In this document: one piece after another, positions 32,019 to 38,460 of the stretch | How positions within the stretch are numbered: the first letter of the stretch is position 1 | Layout of the letters: every line of letters begins with the position of its first letter | From: a virus | Virus record (IMG/VR): IMGVR_UViG_3300005915_000036 | Span: 1-45,197 of that record | Direction: 5' to 3' (one strand) | DNA length: 45,197 nucleotides | Translations under genes and position numbers: made by a program | The notes under the pieces: generated by a model | Told to the model about the DNA's origin: nothing | What the model saw: the letters and a program-made list of their open reading frames with translations, nothing else | Database searches by the model: none

Positions 32019-33393
32019 AGACATAACACTAATAAACCCTCCTGTGAGATTGCAAGATAAACCGCGTAACTTTCCACATGGACTGGGAAGCATAGCTGCT
32101 GTATTAATAGACGCTCATATAGATGTTGGTGTGATAGATGCTAACGCTCTGCGTATGCCTGATGATATGGTGATTGAAGAACTAAAGAAGCAGTCACCGA
32201 AGTATATCGGTATCGGTGGTATGGTAACTACGTACACATGGCAGAAGAGAATGGTCCCGCTGATTAAGAATGCACTGCCTGATGCTAAGATTGTACTGGG
32301 TGGCGGACTTGCTACTGCGTGTACAAAGATCGTGGAGAGGAATATACCGCATGACTTTCTAATTACTGGTGAAGGTGAAGATAAGATTCTTCGGGAAGTG
32401 TTTGGGATAGATATATCACCCCCAGAGGAATTCAACTTTGACCATCCTGCATACACACCATACTATCTATTTCCGATGAAGGTGTACTTGTCTAATCCCG
32501 TTGTTGGTTTTGGCAGGGATATGGATATGATAACGTCCAAAGGATGTCCTTACGATTGCAGGTTTTGCTATAGACTGAGTGGGACTAAGTGGGTGAGTAA
32601 ATCTGCATCTACTGTGGGATGCGAGATTTCCCGCCTTAGAAAAAACTATCTAATAGACTTTGTTTCCTTTCAGGACGACTGCTTTGTTATAAACAAGCAA
32701 AGGGTCTATGATATATGTTCGATAATAAGAGTGCATTTTTCTGACCTCAAATGGTCATGCACTGGCCGGGTGGGTATCTGCGACCTCGATATGCTCAAAG
32801 AGATGAAAGCATCGGGATGTGTATCAGTGAGCTATGGCATTGAGTCAGGTAGTAATAAGATGCTCAAGTTAATGGGCAAGAAACAGACAGCAGCACAGGC
32901 TGCACAAGCCATCAAGGACACAAGAGAGGCAGGTATGCTATGCCCGACCTCGTTCATCTTCGGATACCCAGGTGAGAATCCAGACACTCTAATGGAGACT
33001 CAAAACTTCTGCATAGATAATCAGATACCACTGACCTCACTGATGTATGCGACACCATATCCGGGTACACAACTATACGAACAGGTACTTGGTCTTATTA
33101 GGGCAGCGTTCGTAAGCGAAGAAGCGTATCTTGGCGCATTGTGTGATAGCGGGGATTGCAACAATTTTTTAATAAACCTTGCGTGGCCAACTAATGTTCC
33201 TAGTTTAGACCAATGGTGTGTTAATGACGCGATAATACAGACGCATGACGGCATGATTCAAACAGTCAATAAGAAGGTTAAGCCATATATGACTCAAGAA
33301 CAGATAGCTGAATTGTACGGCCCCAACTTCAAGGGGTTCAGTGATAAAGATAAGGAACACCGCAGACAGCATGGATTTAATTTGGGAGATTAA
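32008..33393 (+). CDS. B12-binding-type radical SAM enzyme
   Basis: A 461-aa protein. Residues ~5-140 fit a cobalamin-binding (Rossmann) domain, including LINPP (8-12), GLGSIAAVL (25-33) and IGIGGMVTTY (~67-76). The radical SAM cluster motif is C180-x3-C184-x2-C187 in SKGCPYDCRFC. Downstream are SYGIESGS and GYPGENPDTL, typical of the family. Such enzymes methylate or rearrange unreactive carbon centres and often sit in surface-sugar clusters. Here it lies between the Maf-like and neuA-like genes, so a sugar modification is likely. Its substrate cannot be told. ATG 32008 follows GAGG at 31998-32001. Confidence 0.85.
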   Translation: MTCKDITLINPPVRLQDKPRNFPHGLGSIAAVLIDAHIDVGVIDANALRMPDDMVIEELKKQSPKYIGIGGMVTTYTWQKRMVPLIKNALPDAKIVLGGGLATACTKIVERNIPHDFLITGEGEDKILREVFGIDISPPEEFNFDHPAYTPYYLFPMKVYLSNPVVGFGRDMDMITSKGCPYDCRFCYRLSGTKWVSKSASTVGCEISRLRKNYLIDFVSFQDDCFVINKQRVYDICSIIRVHFSDLKWSCTGRVGICDLDMLKEMKASGCVSVSYGIESGSNKMLKLMGKKQTAAQAAQAIKDTREAGMLCPTSFIFGYPGENPDTLMETQNFCIDNQIPLTSLMYATPYPGTQLYEQVLGLIRAAFVSEEAYLGALCDSGDCNNFLINLAWPTNVPSLDQWCVNDAIIQTHDGMIQTVNKKVKPYMTQEQIAELYGPNFKGFSDKDKEHRRQHGFNLGD

Positions 33394-33397
33394 GAAC

Positions 33398-34102
33398 ATG
33401 GATACAGTAGTAATAATACCAGCAAGAGCAGGTAGCAAGGGGCTGGAGAATAAGAATATGATGAAGATTGGTGGCTTATCACTAGTTGCCCATACCGTGT
33501 TGTATGGGTCACGAACTGGATGCGATGTGGCATTAACAACGAATATTACATTATGGGCTAAATATGATAACTCAATCGCAACATATGGACTGAAAACTAT
33601 AGCCAGACCCGAATGTCTATGCCAAGACGATACCTCAATTGACATGGTGTTGAGACATGCCGTAGAAAGGCTCAAGCCCGACTCATACGAATATGTGGCC
33701 CTACTGTACCCGAATGTAGTACGCAAGCCGGGCATACTCAAGGCGTGTATTGATAAGATCAAAGAGACTGGTTGTGATTCAGTCCAGACTGTTACAGAGG
33801 TATCTGAGCAGCATCCATTCTTCATGCACACTAAGAACAAGGACGACCAGATTCACAAGCTAATCTATAACCAGGTATATCGCAGGCAGGAACTACCTAA
33901 GTACTACTACGTAGATGGAGCAGCAGCAGTAGTTAAGACAGAGGTGTTGATGGAAGCAAACACAAGCGACGACCCGCACGCCTTCTGGGGCACAGATCGC
34001 CGTTGTGTTGTCCAGCAGCAGGGCGATTCAATTAACATAGACACCCAGCACGACTACGAGATGGCTGTAGATTATATGGCCCGACTCACCTCTGGTAAAT
34101 GA
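33398..34102 (+). CDS. neuA: NeuA-like CMP-nonulosonic acid synthetase
   Basis: A 234-aa protein with the nucleotide-binding loop of acylneuraminate cytidylyltransferases, IPARAGSKG (7-15) followed by LENKN, then ARPECLCQDDTS (69-80) and the C-terminal IDTQHDYEMA (214-223). It would activate a nonulosonic acid with CTP to give the CMP-sugar donor for the Maf-like transferase. Two places deviate: the usual QPTSPLR reads YPNVVRK (near 104-110), and the usual NGA near the C-terminal half reads VDGAA (172-176). It may thus use an unusual substrate, or be divergent. ATG 33398 has GGGAG upstream. Its end overlaps the convergent recombinase by 31 bases. Confidence 0.82.
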   Translation: MDTVVIIPARAGSKGLENKNMMKIGGLSLVAHTVLYGSRTGCDVALTTNITLWAKYDNSIATYGLKTIARPECLCQDDTSIDMVLRHAVERLKPDSYEYVALLYPNVVRKPGILKACIDKIKETGCDSVQTVTEVSEQHPFFMHTKNKDDQIHKLIYNQVYRRQELPKYYYVDGAAAVVKTEVLMEANTSDDPHAFWGTDRRCVVQQQGDSINIDTQHDYEMAVDYMARLTSGK

Positions 34103-34809
34103 CCAAGCATACGTAAGGCTCGATAGACTGTGGATATGCTGATGCTCTGGGTCTTAGCTATGGTCGGAGCCTTCATACCATTCATGGCCAGACTATTGAT
34201 AGCCTTAACATGGGCATCGGTCAGCTTAGTCCTCCGGCCCTTACGAGAGCCGCCCCACTTCTTACCAGTCCACTCATGCTGGCATGTCTTGCACTTATAA
34301 TGGAACTCTTTAGGATGCTTCTGCCTGGGGTCGGGGGTAGGCTTACACTTAGCCTTACACTCTGGGCAGTTAGATCGCCGGGCAGCAGAGATACCGGCCC
34401 GAATCCTCTCGGCCCTCATATCAGCCTCATATTGAGCGAATGAGGCCATAATGTTAGTTATCAGCTCGCCCAGCTCTGTTGAGTTATCTATGCCCTCAGA
34501 TACGGATATGATGTTGACCTGGTTATCCTTGCACAACTGGAAGAACTTGCAAGCCTCAATCATTGACCTGCCCAACCGATCAACACGCCAGACCACCACA
34601 CGCTCTATATTGCCTCCTGAGACTAATCGTTCTAAATCGTAGTATTGTGGCCTACCTGTACGCGAACGCCCGGAGGCGGTATCCTCAAGCCAAATCTGGT
34701 CTTCTGGGTGTATATGTGATAGCTCTAACCAACGTTCTATGTCTGGTCGCTGACTGGCTGTACTCTGATGGCCCGTACTAACCCGCATGTATATTGCTGT
34801 TTTATTCAA
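34072..34809 (-). CDS. Serine recombinase of the resolvase/invertase family with zinc-ribbon insert
   Basis: A 245-aa protein from TTG 34809 (GGGGGTGGAAA upstream; an in-frame ATG at 34833 is an alternative). The catalytic domain has YMRVSTGHQ with S11 as nucleophile, LEDTASGRSRTGRP (~41-54), VVVWRVDRLGRS (71-82), and the E-helix FAQYEADMRAERIRAG (~124-139). Cysteines 148, 151, 155, 173 and 176 form a zinc ribbon inserted before a Hin-like helix-turn-helix (residues ~195-235). It may resolve genome multimers, invert DNA or integrate. It is too short for a classical large serine integrase. No tail-fibre inversion site was seen. Confidence 0.85.
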   Translation of the reverse strand: MNKTAIYMRVSTGHQSTASQRPDIERWLELSHIHPEDQIWLEDTASGRSRTGRPQYYDLERLVSGGNIERVVVWRVDRLGRSMIEACKFFQLCKDNQVNIISVSEGIDNSTELGELITNIMASFAQYEADMRAERIRAGISAARRSNCPECKAKCKPTPDPRQKHPKEFHYKCKTCQHEWTGKKWGGSRKGRRTKLTDAHVKAINSLAMNGMKAPTIAKTQSISISTVYRALRMLGHLPEVSRAI

Positions 34810-35080
34810 TTTCCACCCCCAGTACCGAATCATGGATGAACTCGGCAGCTTCGTAGAAAGCATTGATATTGGCAATCTTTGCCTCTGCTGTCATCCCGTC
34901 CCGACTTATAATTCGCTCGATCTCAGTAGTTATCGCGCCCATAATCATAAGCCAGACTTTAGTATCCAGTTGGATACAATGCTTGACCAGGAGTGAGTCC
35001 GGTTCATGCTCAATCATATTAAGCACGACTTCACCTATTGCACGCCGTACTTCTTTTGCTTTTGTTCTCATATGTTCCAT
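34802..35080 (-). CDS. Hypothetical helical protein of the leftward operon
   Basis: A 92-aa helical protein, ATG with AAGGAGC on the minus strand. No Cys cluster or membrane segment. Its stop overlaps the TTG start of the recombinase, so the two are probably co-translated. It could be a partner or regulator of the recombinase, an inference from coupling only. Confidence 0.55.
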   Translation of the reverse strand: MEHMRTKAKEVRRAIGEVVLNMIEHEPDSLLVKHCIQLDTKVWLMIMGAITTEIERIISRDGMTAEAKIANINAFYEAAEFIHDSVLGVEIE

Positions 35081-35092
35081 TGTAATTGCTCC

Positions 35093-35368
35093 TTATAGTT
35101 TGCCATTGGCTTTACAGTCTCTTTTTTTACCGTCTGAGACTTCCCATAGTATATTGTGAGAGGTTCTGTCATTGTAGTCACTAGGCAGCCAGCCAGCTTT
35201 TTGCATTATCTCAATAGCTGTCTGGCGATAATGCTCATCGTATCCATAGGTCAACTCGTGGGCTACCTCTGCGCCGTCTGAGTGTCTAGTACACCTTACA
35301 GAGTGATAGGTATTACCCCAATACTTGTCAAACCATCGGCACGCCTTTACTGAGAATTGTTTTTCCAT
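35093..35368 (-). CDS. Small hypothetical protein of the leftward operon
   Basis: A 91-aa protein with AAAGGAT before its ATG (minus strand). It carries aromatic-rich segments (KACRWFDKYWGNTYHS, MQKAGWLPSDYNDRT) and a basic tail. No family recognised. It is the first gene after a terminator-like hairpin. Confidence 0.55.
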   Translation of the reverse strand: MEKQFSVKACRWFDKYWGNTYHSVRCTRHSDGAEVAHELTYGYDEHYRQTAIEIMQKAGWLPSDYNDRTSHNILWEVSDGKKRDCKANGKL

Positions 35369-35401
35369 TGTCTTAATCCTTTCATTAGTGGTTATTCGTT
35401 A

Positions 35402-35446
35402 CAAAAACCCCTTGCCGGATTCGATCCCGGTTACGATCCAAGGGGT
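35402..35446 (-). terminator. Rho-independent terminator, leftward, with T-arm-like inner hairpin
   Basis: ACCCCTTG (35407-35414) pairs perfectly with CAAGGGGT (35439-35446). Read leftward, the hairpin is followed by TTTTTGT, giving an intrinsic terminator for the upstream small genes. Inside the loop CCGG (35415-35418) pairs with CCGG (35427-35430) around ATTCGATC, a shape like a tRNA T-arm. Confidence 0.65.
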
Positions 35447-35452
35447 AGGCTA

Positions 35453-35545
35453 TCACCTCTTTTCTTTGTGTAATTGATAAACTATTCCAGCTATAAAGAT
35501 TGTGCCCCAAATGCCATAGGCTAGGATGTAGGCTAGGATTTTCAT
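35453..35545 (-). CDS. Very small membrane protein, 30 aa
   Basis: A 30-codon frame on the minus strand, starting one base after the stop of the 90-aa gene. It encodes one hydrophobic helix (ILAYILAYGIWGTIFIAGIV) and a basic tail (HKEKR). The tight spacing and membrane-helix-plus-basic-tail plan support a real gene. Its function is unknown. Confidence 0.5.
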   Translation of the reverse strand: MKILAYILAYGIWGTIFIAGIVYQLHKEKR

Positions 35546-35546
35546 G

Positions 35547-35819
35547 TTATAGCCCCGCCATAACTAGAGATAAGGCAGATTCAAAGACATCGCCGGGCAA
35601 GCGGTTCTTTTTATCGCCACTGTCTATGGCGTTTAGGTGTTTCTCGGTTGTCGGTCCCCAATCATTCTCTCGAATAACTAACAAGCCATTTTGACGGAAC
35701 GCCACCGGCGTTTTATAGCTGTAATACACGTCAACTCCAGCCATACTAAACTTCAAAGCCCGGATATTGCCTAATTCATCACTATAATTCCCGTAACCTT
35801 CAAAACTTGGTAAATTCAT
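35547..35819 (-). CDS. Small hypothetical protein of a common phage family (DUF8033-like)
   Basis: A 90-aa protein with AAAGGG before ATG (minus strand). The segments YGNYSDELGNIRALKFSMAG, VYYSYKTPVAF, ENDWGPTTEKHLNAID and GDKKNRLPGDVFE are a pattern I associate with a small early-phage family (DUF8033, from memory). No function is known. Confidence 0.62.
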   Translation of the reverse strand: MNLPSFEGYGNYSDELGNIRALKFSMAGVDVYYSYKTPVAFRQNGLLVIRENDWGPTTEKHLNAIDSGDKKNRLPGDVFESALSLVMAGL

Positions 35820-35842
35820 TGTTTTTCCCTTTAGGTAAGATG

Positions 35843-36028
35843 TTAAATAATATGTCCATACATTAAGTCTATAGTGTTATATATTTTCAAAGACTTACAG
35901 TCTTTTAGCCGTCTGATATATAATAACGTAGCCCCACGATCTTTGAAGTGGTCCGCTATTTCGCAAGCTTTCCATAATTTAACCGCTTTACTTCGCTTCC
36001 CGTTCCATACTATGCAATAGGATTCCAT
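35843..36028 (-). CDS. Small hypothetical protein
   Basis: A 61-aa basic protein; ATG 36028 (GGGGA upstream on the minus strand) is preferred over TTG 36043. A lysine-rich start (WNGKRSKAVKLWKA) and ATLLYIRRLKDCKSL. It begins four bases after the stop of a 28-aa membrane gene. Not recognised. Confidence 0.5.
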   Translation of the reverse strand: MESYCIVWNGKRSKAVKLWKACEIADHFKDRGATLLYIRRLKDCKSLKIYNTIDLMYGHII

Positions 36029-36032
36029 GTTT

Positions 36033-36119
36033 TTAGTCCCCAATCTGTGTTTCGCTATACCAATAGCAATAGCCTACAATGGCCACCGCTGCGATTGTTG
36101 TTAGGATGTTAGAGAGCAT
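36033..36119 (-). CDS. Very small membrane protein, 28 aa
   Basis: A 28-codon minus-strand frame encoding one membrane helix (NILTTIAAVAIVGYCYWY) with a short acidic tail. It is packed between two other leftward genes, four bases before the next ATG, as for the similar 30-aa gene at 35453-35545. Function unknown. Confidence 0.45.
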   Translation of the reverse strand: MLSNILTTIAAVAIVGYCYWYSETQIGD

Positions 36120-36132
36120 TGATTAAACCTTA

Positions 36133-36363
36133 CTACACAAAAACAGCGTTCTTGAAGTTATCATCGGCCTGCAAAATACAGCGGATACTGGCAGCACCTG
36201 TAAAATGAGGGTTGACCGGCCAACGTATAGCAAAACCCTTTTTAGGCATCGGGCTGACTTCCAGTGTTTTCTCGTCCGGCATCACAACGCGGTATCTATT
36301 CCCGCCCAGTTCTTCAATTGCCAAATTAAAGTCTATTTGTTCAGTGTTTTCGATGCGTTCCAT
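36133..36363 (-). CDS. Small hypothetical protein of the leftward operon
   Basis: A 76-aa protein; ATG 36363 has AAAGGAAATTACA upstream (minus strand). Segments LAIEELGGNRYRVVMPDEKT and GFAIRWPVNPHF give a compact beta-type fold guess. No cysteine cluster, no membrane segment. Not recognised. Confidence 0.55.
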   Translation of the reverse strand: MERIENTEQIDFNLAIEELGGNRYRVVMPDEKTLEVSPMPKKGFAIRWPVNPHFTGAASIRCILQADDNFKNAVFV

Positions 36364-36379
36364 TGTAATTTCCTTTCGA

Positions 36380-36562
36380 TTAGTGGTTGCTCTGTTCAAT
36401 CAATACTACCCAAAAACAACTGTCAATATGACAACTAGCATAATCCCATATCTGTTTGCGCCAGTTGTAGTCGTTGTCATCATAACAATAAATCATAATA
36501 TATGTCCCTTCGTTTGAGCAAATAACCTTGTTTCCACTAACAGTATAACCCGTATCGGCCAA
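36380..36562 (-). CDS. Possible first gene of the leftward operon
   Basis: A 60-aa minus-strand frame that can start only at TTG 36562, with no strong ribosome site. It has several Tyr, Asp and Cys residues (CSNEGTYIMIYCYDDNDYNW). Its end leads straight into the ribosome site of the next gene, which favours it, but start and reality are uncertain. Confidence 0.35.
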   Translation of the reverse strand: MADTGYTVSGNKVICSNEGTYIMIYCYDDNDYNWRKQIWDYASCHIDSCFWVVLIEQSNH

Positions 36563-36582
36563 GAAGCAAACGATACTTGAAA

Positions 36583-36625
36583 AGATAATTATCTCATCTA
36601 TTAATAAACAGAGATAACCGTATCT
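36583..36625. promoter_or_regulatory. Paired operator-like palindromes upstream of the leftward operon
   Basis: AGATAATTATCT (36583-36594) is a perfect 12-bp palindrome. AGATA-ACCG-TATCT (36612-36625) repeats the half sites with a 4-bp spacer. More AGATAA/TTATCT half sites lie at 36679-36684, 36708-36713 and 36758-36763. Such clusters usually bind a dimeric regulator. None could be identified in the window. Confidence 0.5.
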
Positions 36626-36859
36626 ATATCAATCAATTACATCTATTTGATAAATCTTCATTTAATTCAATAATCTTGAGATAACAATAGAATGCAGCTA
36701 ATCAGTCTTATCTATTACAATATGTAAAATGGTATGCTATTTGCTCTTAATATTATATTATCTTATATTCTCTTAAGAGTAAGAAGGTATATACGTTCTA
36801 TACTGTATTGTCTGAGATATAGTTTTATTCTATTCAATCTGATCAGAGTTATTTATTAA

Positions 36860-36887
36860 GTGAGTGAGTGAGTGAGTGAGTGAGTGA
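36860..36887. repeat. (GTGA)7 microsatellite
   Basis: Seven perfect tandem GTGA units in the AT-rich gene-poor region, outside any gene, followed by CACAC and two GACACA words. Confidence 0.9.
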
Positions 36888-37190
36888 CACACATTGACAC
36901 ATAGTGTTCCATGTTAAGATGACACACTCGATAGGTATAAGACTATAGGCCTACTACTTTAGGGGTACAACGATATAAGTATATGTCTTGATGGATAGGT
37001 AAAGAGTGATAGTTACTACTTGACCAGAGGCAGTAGATCGGGACGAGTAACAGCAATCAATGGGCTATAGCTGGCAAGCAATCAATGTATTGTCATATCA
37101 ACTATCCAGGAATATCGTTCATAAGTCTATTGTTTAGCAGGGTTCTGGTAGTGTTGTTGGTGTTCTGGTGGTCTATAGTTGAAAGAACGT

Positions 37191-37258
37191 GTTCTAATCG
37201 CACCCAGGAACCATTCTCGCACCCGTGAACCAACAACGCAGGCGTTCTAATCGCACCC
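37191..37258. repeat. Iterated CGCACCC direct repeats
   Basis: A 15-bp direct repeat GTTCTAATCGCACCC occurs at 37191-37205 and 37244-37258, with a shorter copy (ATTCTCGCACCC, 37213-37224) between them and GTGCCCC-type variants after. Spacing and degeneracy are iteron-like. The second copy lies in the loop of the terminator hairpin. Confidence 0.65.
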
Positions 37259-37277
37259 CCGTGCCCCTGCGTTTTTT
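37235..37277 (+). terminator. Rho-independent terminator in the gene-poor region
   Basis: AACGCAGG (37235-37242) pairs perfectly with CCTGCGTT (37266-37273), and the stem runs directly into a T-run (37272-37277). No protein gene ends here on the plus strand. It may end a small untranslated transcript from the AT-rich part, or block rightward read-through. Confidence 0.6.
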
Positions 37278-37353
37278 GTTCGTGCCCCCCGGTGCAATCC
37301 CCCCTCCCCCCCTGCCGCATATACGTGTTACTTAGCCTCTAATTTCTCTATTA

Positions 37354-37428
37354 GAAAAGCGGACTATCTTTTCGGTCCGGTTTGGATATATAAGTCTAGT
37401 TTTATAGGCGAGTTATGAAAAGCGGACT
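37354..37428. repeat. Direct repeats GAAAAGCGGACT with CCGGTTTG followers
   Basis: GAAAAGCGGACT occurs at 37354-37365 and 37417-37428, 63 bp apart. Each copy is followed 10-11 bases later by TCCGGTTTG. The first copy can form a small hairpin CGGAC (37360-37364) with GTCCG (37375-37379). Probably regulatory or origin-related. Confidence 0.6.
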
Positions 37429-37779
37429 TTTTGTACACTCCGGTTTGTTTTATTTTTTTAATAATAAATTTGCAATATGGGATGTGTGTAGTATATTTAA
37501 TTAACAGCGTGGGCTTGTGTGCATTTTACAGTCTACATGAGTTCGCGCTTTTTTTAGAAAGATGTAAGATGCAGGTTCTAATCAAAAAAGAGTTAATCCT
37601 TGAGAATTGTTACATACTGGGTGGATTCTCTAAAAATTCTATGTTCAACCCCTCGGAAGAAACCAGCGGTACGAGTTCCATTTATCTGGAAGCTGGCCTA
37701 ACTCATGACTAACTACGGCTATACTGGGGCAATGCGAACAGAAGTATTTTACTTAGTCTTTGATTTACAATTGAGCCAG

Positions 37780-37806
37780 TTGATTAATATACCTCATTAG
37801 TATAAT
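37780..37806 (+). promoter_or_regulatory. Putative promoter of the 37.9-39.1 kb genes
   Basis: A perfect TATAAT lies at 37801-37806, with TTGATT at 37780-37785, 15 bp apart, a short spacer. It is about 70 bp upstream of the first rightward gene. A plausible early promoter, not certain. Confidence 0.4.
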
Positions 37807-37834
37807 ATGAGATAGAACTCGGTGTAGATATGGG

Positions 37835-37860
37835 TATTGAATTAAAGTATTGAATTAAAG
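37835..37860. repeat. Perfect 13-bp tandem duplication before the 37.9-kb gene
   Basis: TATTGAATTAAAG occurs twice head to tail (37835-37847, 37848-37860), between the putative promoter and the ribosome site of the next gene. It could be an operator or a leader element. Confidence 0.8.
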
Positions 37861-37873
37861 AGGTGTTAATATT

Positions 37874-38197
37874 ATGGAAAGCGAGAAGCTGCAATTAACG
37901 AGAGATATGGCTCATGGTATGGAGTTAGCTGCTGAGATAATGCACGATATGATGAAGGATTCTGACAGTAGGGCTTTGAGTCAAAAGGTTGACGGTAGGA
38001 TGACGATAGGGATATGTCGGCATGATATTGCGGTGATATTTGCGGCCTTATTGATGTATTGTATGGCTATGATAGAGGAGGTTGATGGTGACTGGAGTGG
38101 TCCTATTAAAAACGTGTTATCTTTGGCAGATAAGTTTTTAGACGGTTTGCCTTCTGATTATATTGAGAGGCATGGTATATTGAGTTATGACAAATGA
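37874..38197 (+). CDS. Hypothetical helical protein
   Basis: A 107-aa protein rich in Met and Asp (LTRDMAHGMELAAEIMHDMM), with a hydrophobic stretch (IAVIFAALLMYCMAMI, residues ~52-67) that may be a membrane helix or a buried helix. AGAGGTG precedes the ATG. First gene after the gene-poor region. Not recognised. Confidence 0.55.
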   Translation: MESEKLQLTRDMAHGMELAAEIMHDMMKDSDSRALSQKVDGRMTIGICRHDIAVIFAALLMYCMAMIEEVDGDWSGPIKNVLSLADKFLDGLPSDYIERHGILSYDK

Positions 38198-38252
38198 AGA
38201 GATGTTGGATTATTAAATTCACTTTAGTACTTATTTTGAAAGGGAAGTTATT

Positions 38253-38444
38253 ATGGGAACAGAAGTTAAGAAGAGTGCCTTTGAGTATGTGATACACGAT
38301 GGAGAGAAGATTTTGGAGCGTGATGCGGTAATGGCTGTAAGTCGAGAGCAGGCATTGGTGCTTATCGGTTCTCGAACTAAGCCTGACATTGACGCTGCTG
38401 GTGTTGAGGTATTACTACGTCCCTTTTGTCGAGAGTTCAAGTGA
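38253..38444 (+). CDS. Small hypothetical protein
   Basis: A 63-aa protein with AAAGGGAAG before its ATG. Segments SAFEYVIHDGEKILERDAVM and SREQALVLIGSRTK give a compact alpha/beta look. The 3' end may overlap the next frame if that gene starts at an upstream TTG. Not recognised. Confidence 0.5.
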   Translation: MGTEVKKSAFEYVIHDGEKILERDAVMAVSREQALVLIGSRTKPDIDAAGVEVLLRPFCREFK

Positions 38445-38460
38445 CCAGTTGACCCGCATT

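Larger units (their letters stand above)
36563..37873. other. 1.3-kb gene-poor region between divergent operons; candidate origin/switch region
   Basis: No convincing gene was found here on either strand. The left part (36563-37020) is very AT-rich, with palindromes and repeated AGATAA/TTATCT words. Next come a (GTGA)7 tract, 11-bp direct repeats (AGCAATCAATG at 37052-37062 and 37077-37087), a C-rich zone on the plus strand (37190-37320) with iterated CGCACCC words, a terminator, and more direct repeats. This AT-rich, repeat-dense, divergently flanked design fits a replication origin plus early promoters. No origin was demonstrated. Confidence 0.5.

Noticed and set aside
33205-33840. 211-aa minus-strand frame
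   Set aside because: Spans the end of the radical SAM gene and most of neuA, both of which have strong family motifs on the plus strand.
34072-34809. Transposase of a mobile element
   Set aside because: No accessory transposase gene or inverted/direct ends flank it, and it is co-translated with the upstream phage gene.
36860-36887. CRISPR-like or telomere-like repeat
   Set aside because: Only a 4-bp microsatellite with no spacers.
37102-37320. 72-aa minus-strand frame in the gene-poor region
   Set aside because: Composed of G-rich repeat DNA, lies over iterons and a terminator, no convincing ribosome site.
37431-37712. 93-aa plus-strand frame (or 47-aa from ATG 37569)
   Set aside because: Starts at TTG in AT-rich DNA without a ribosome site; the shorter form is possible but not supported enough to list.
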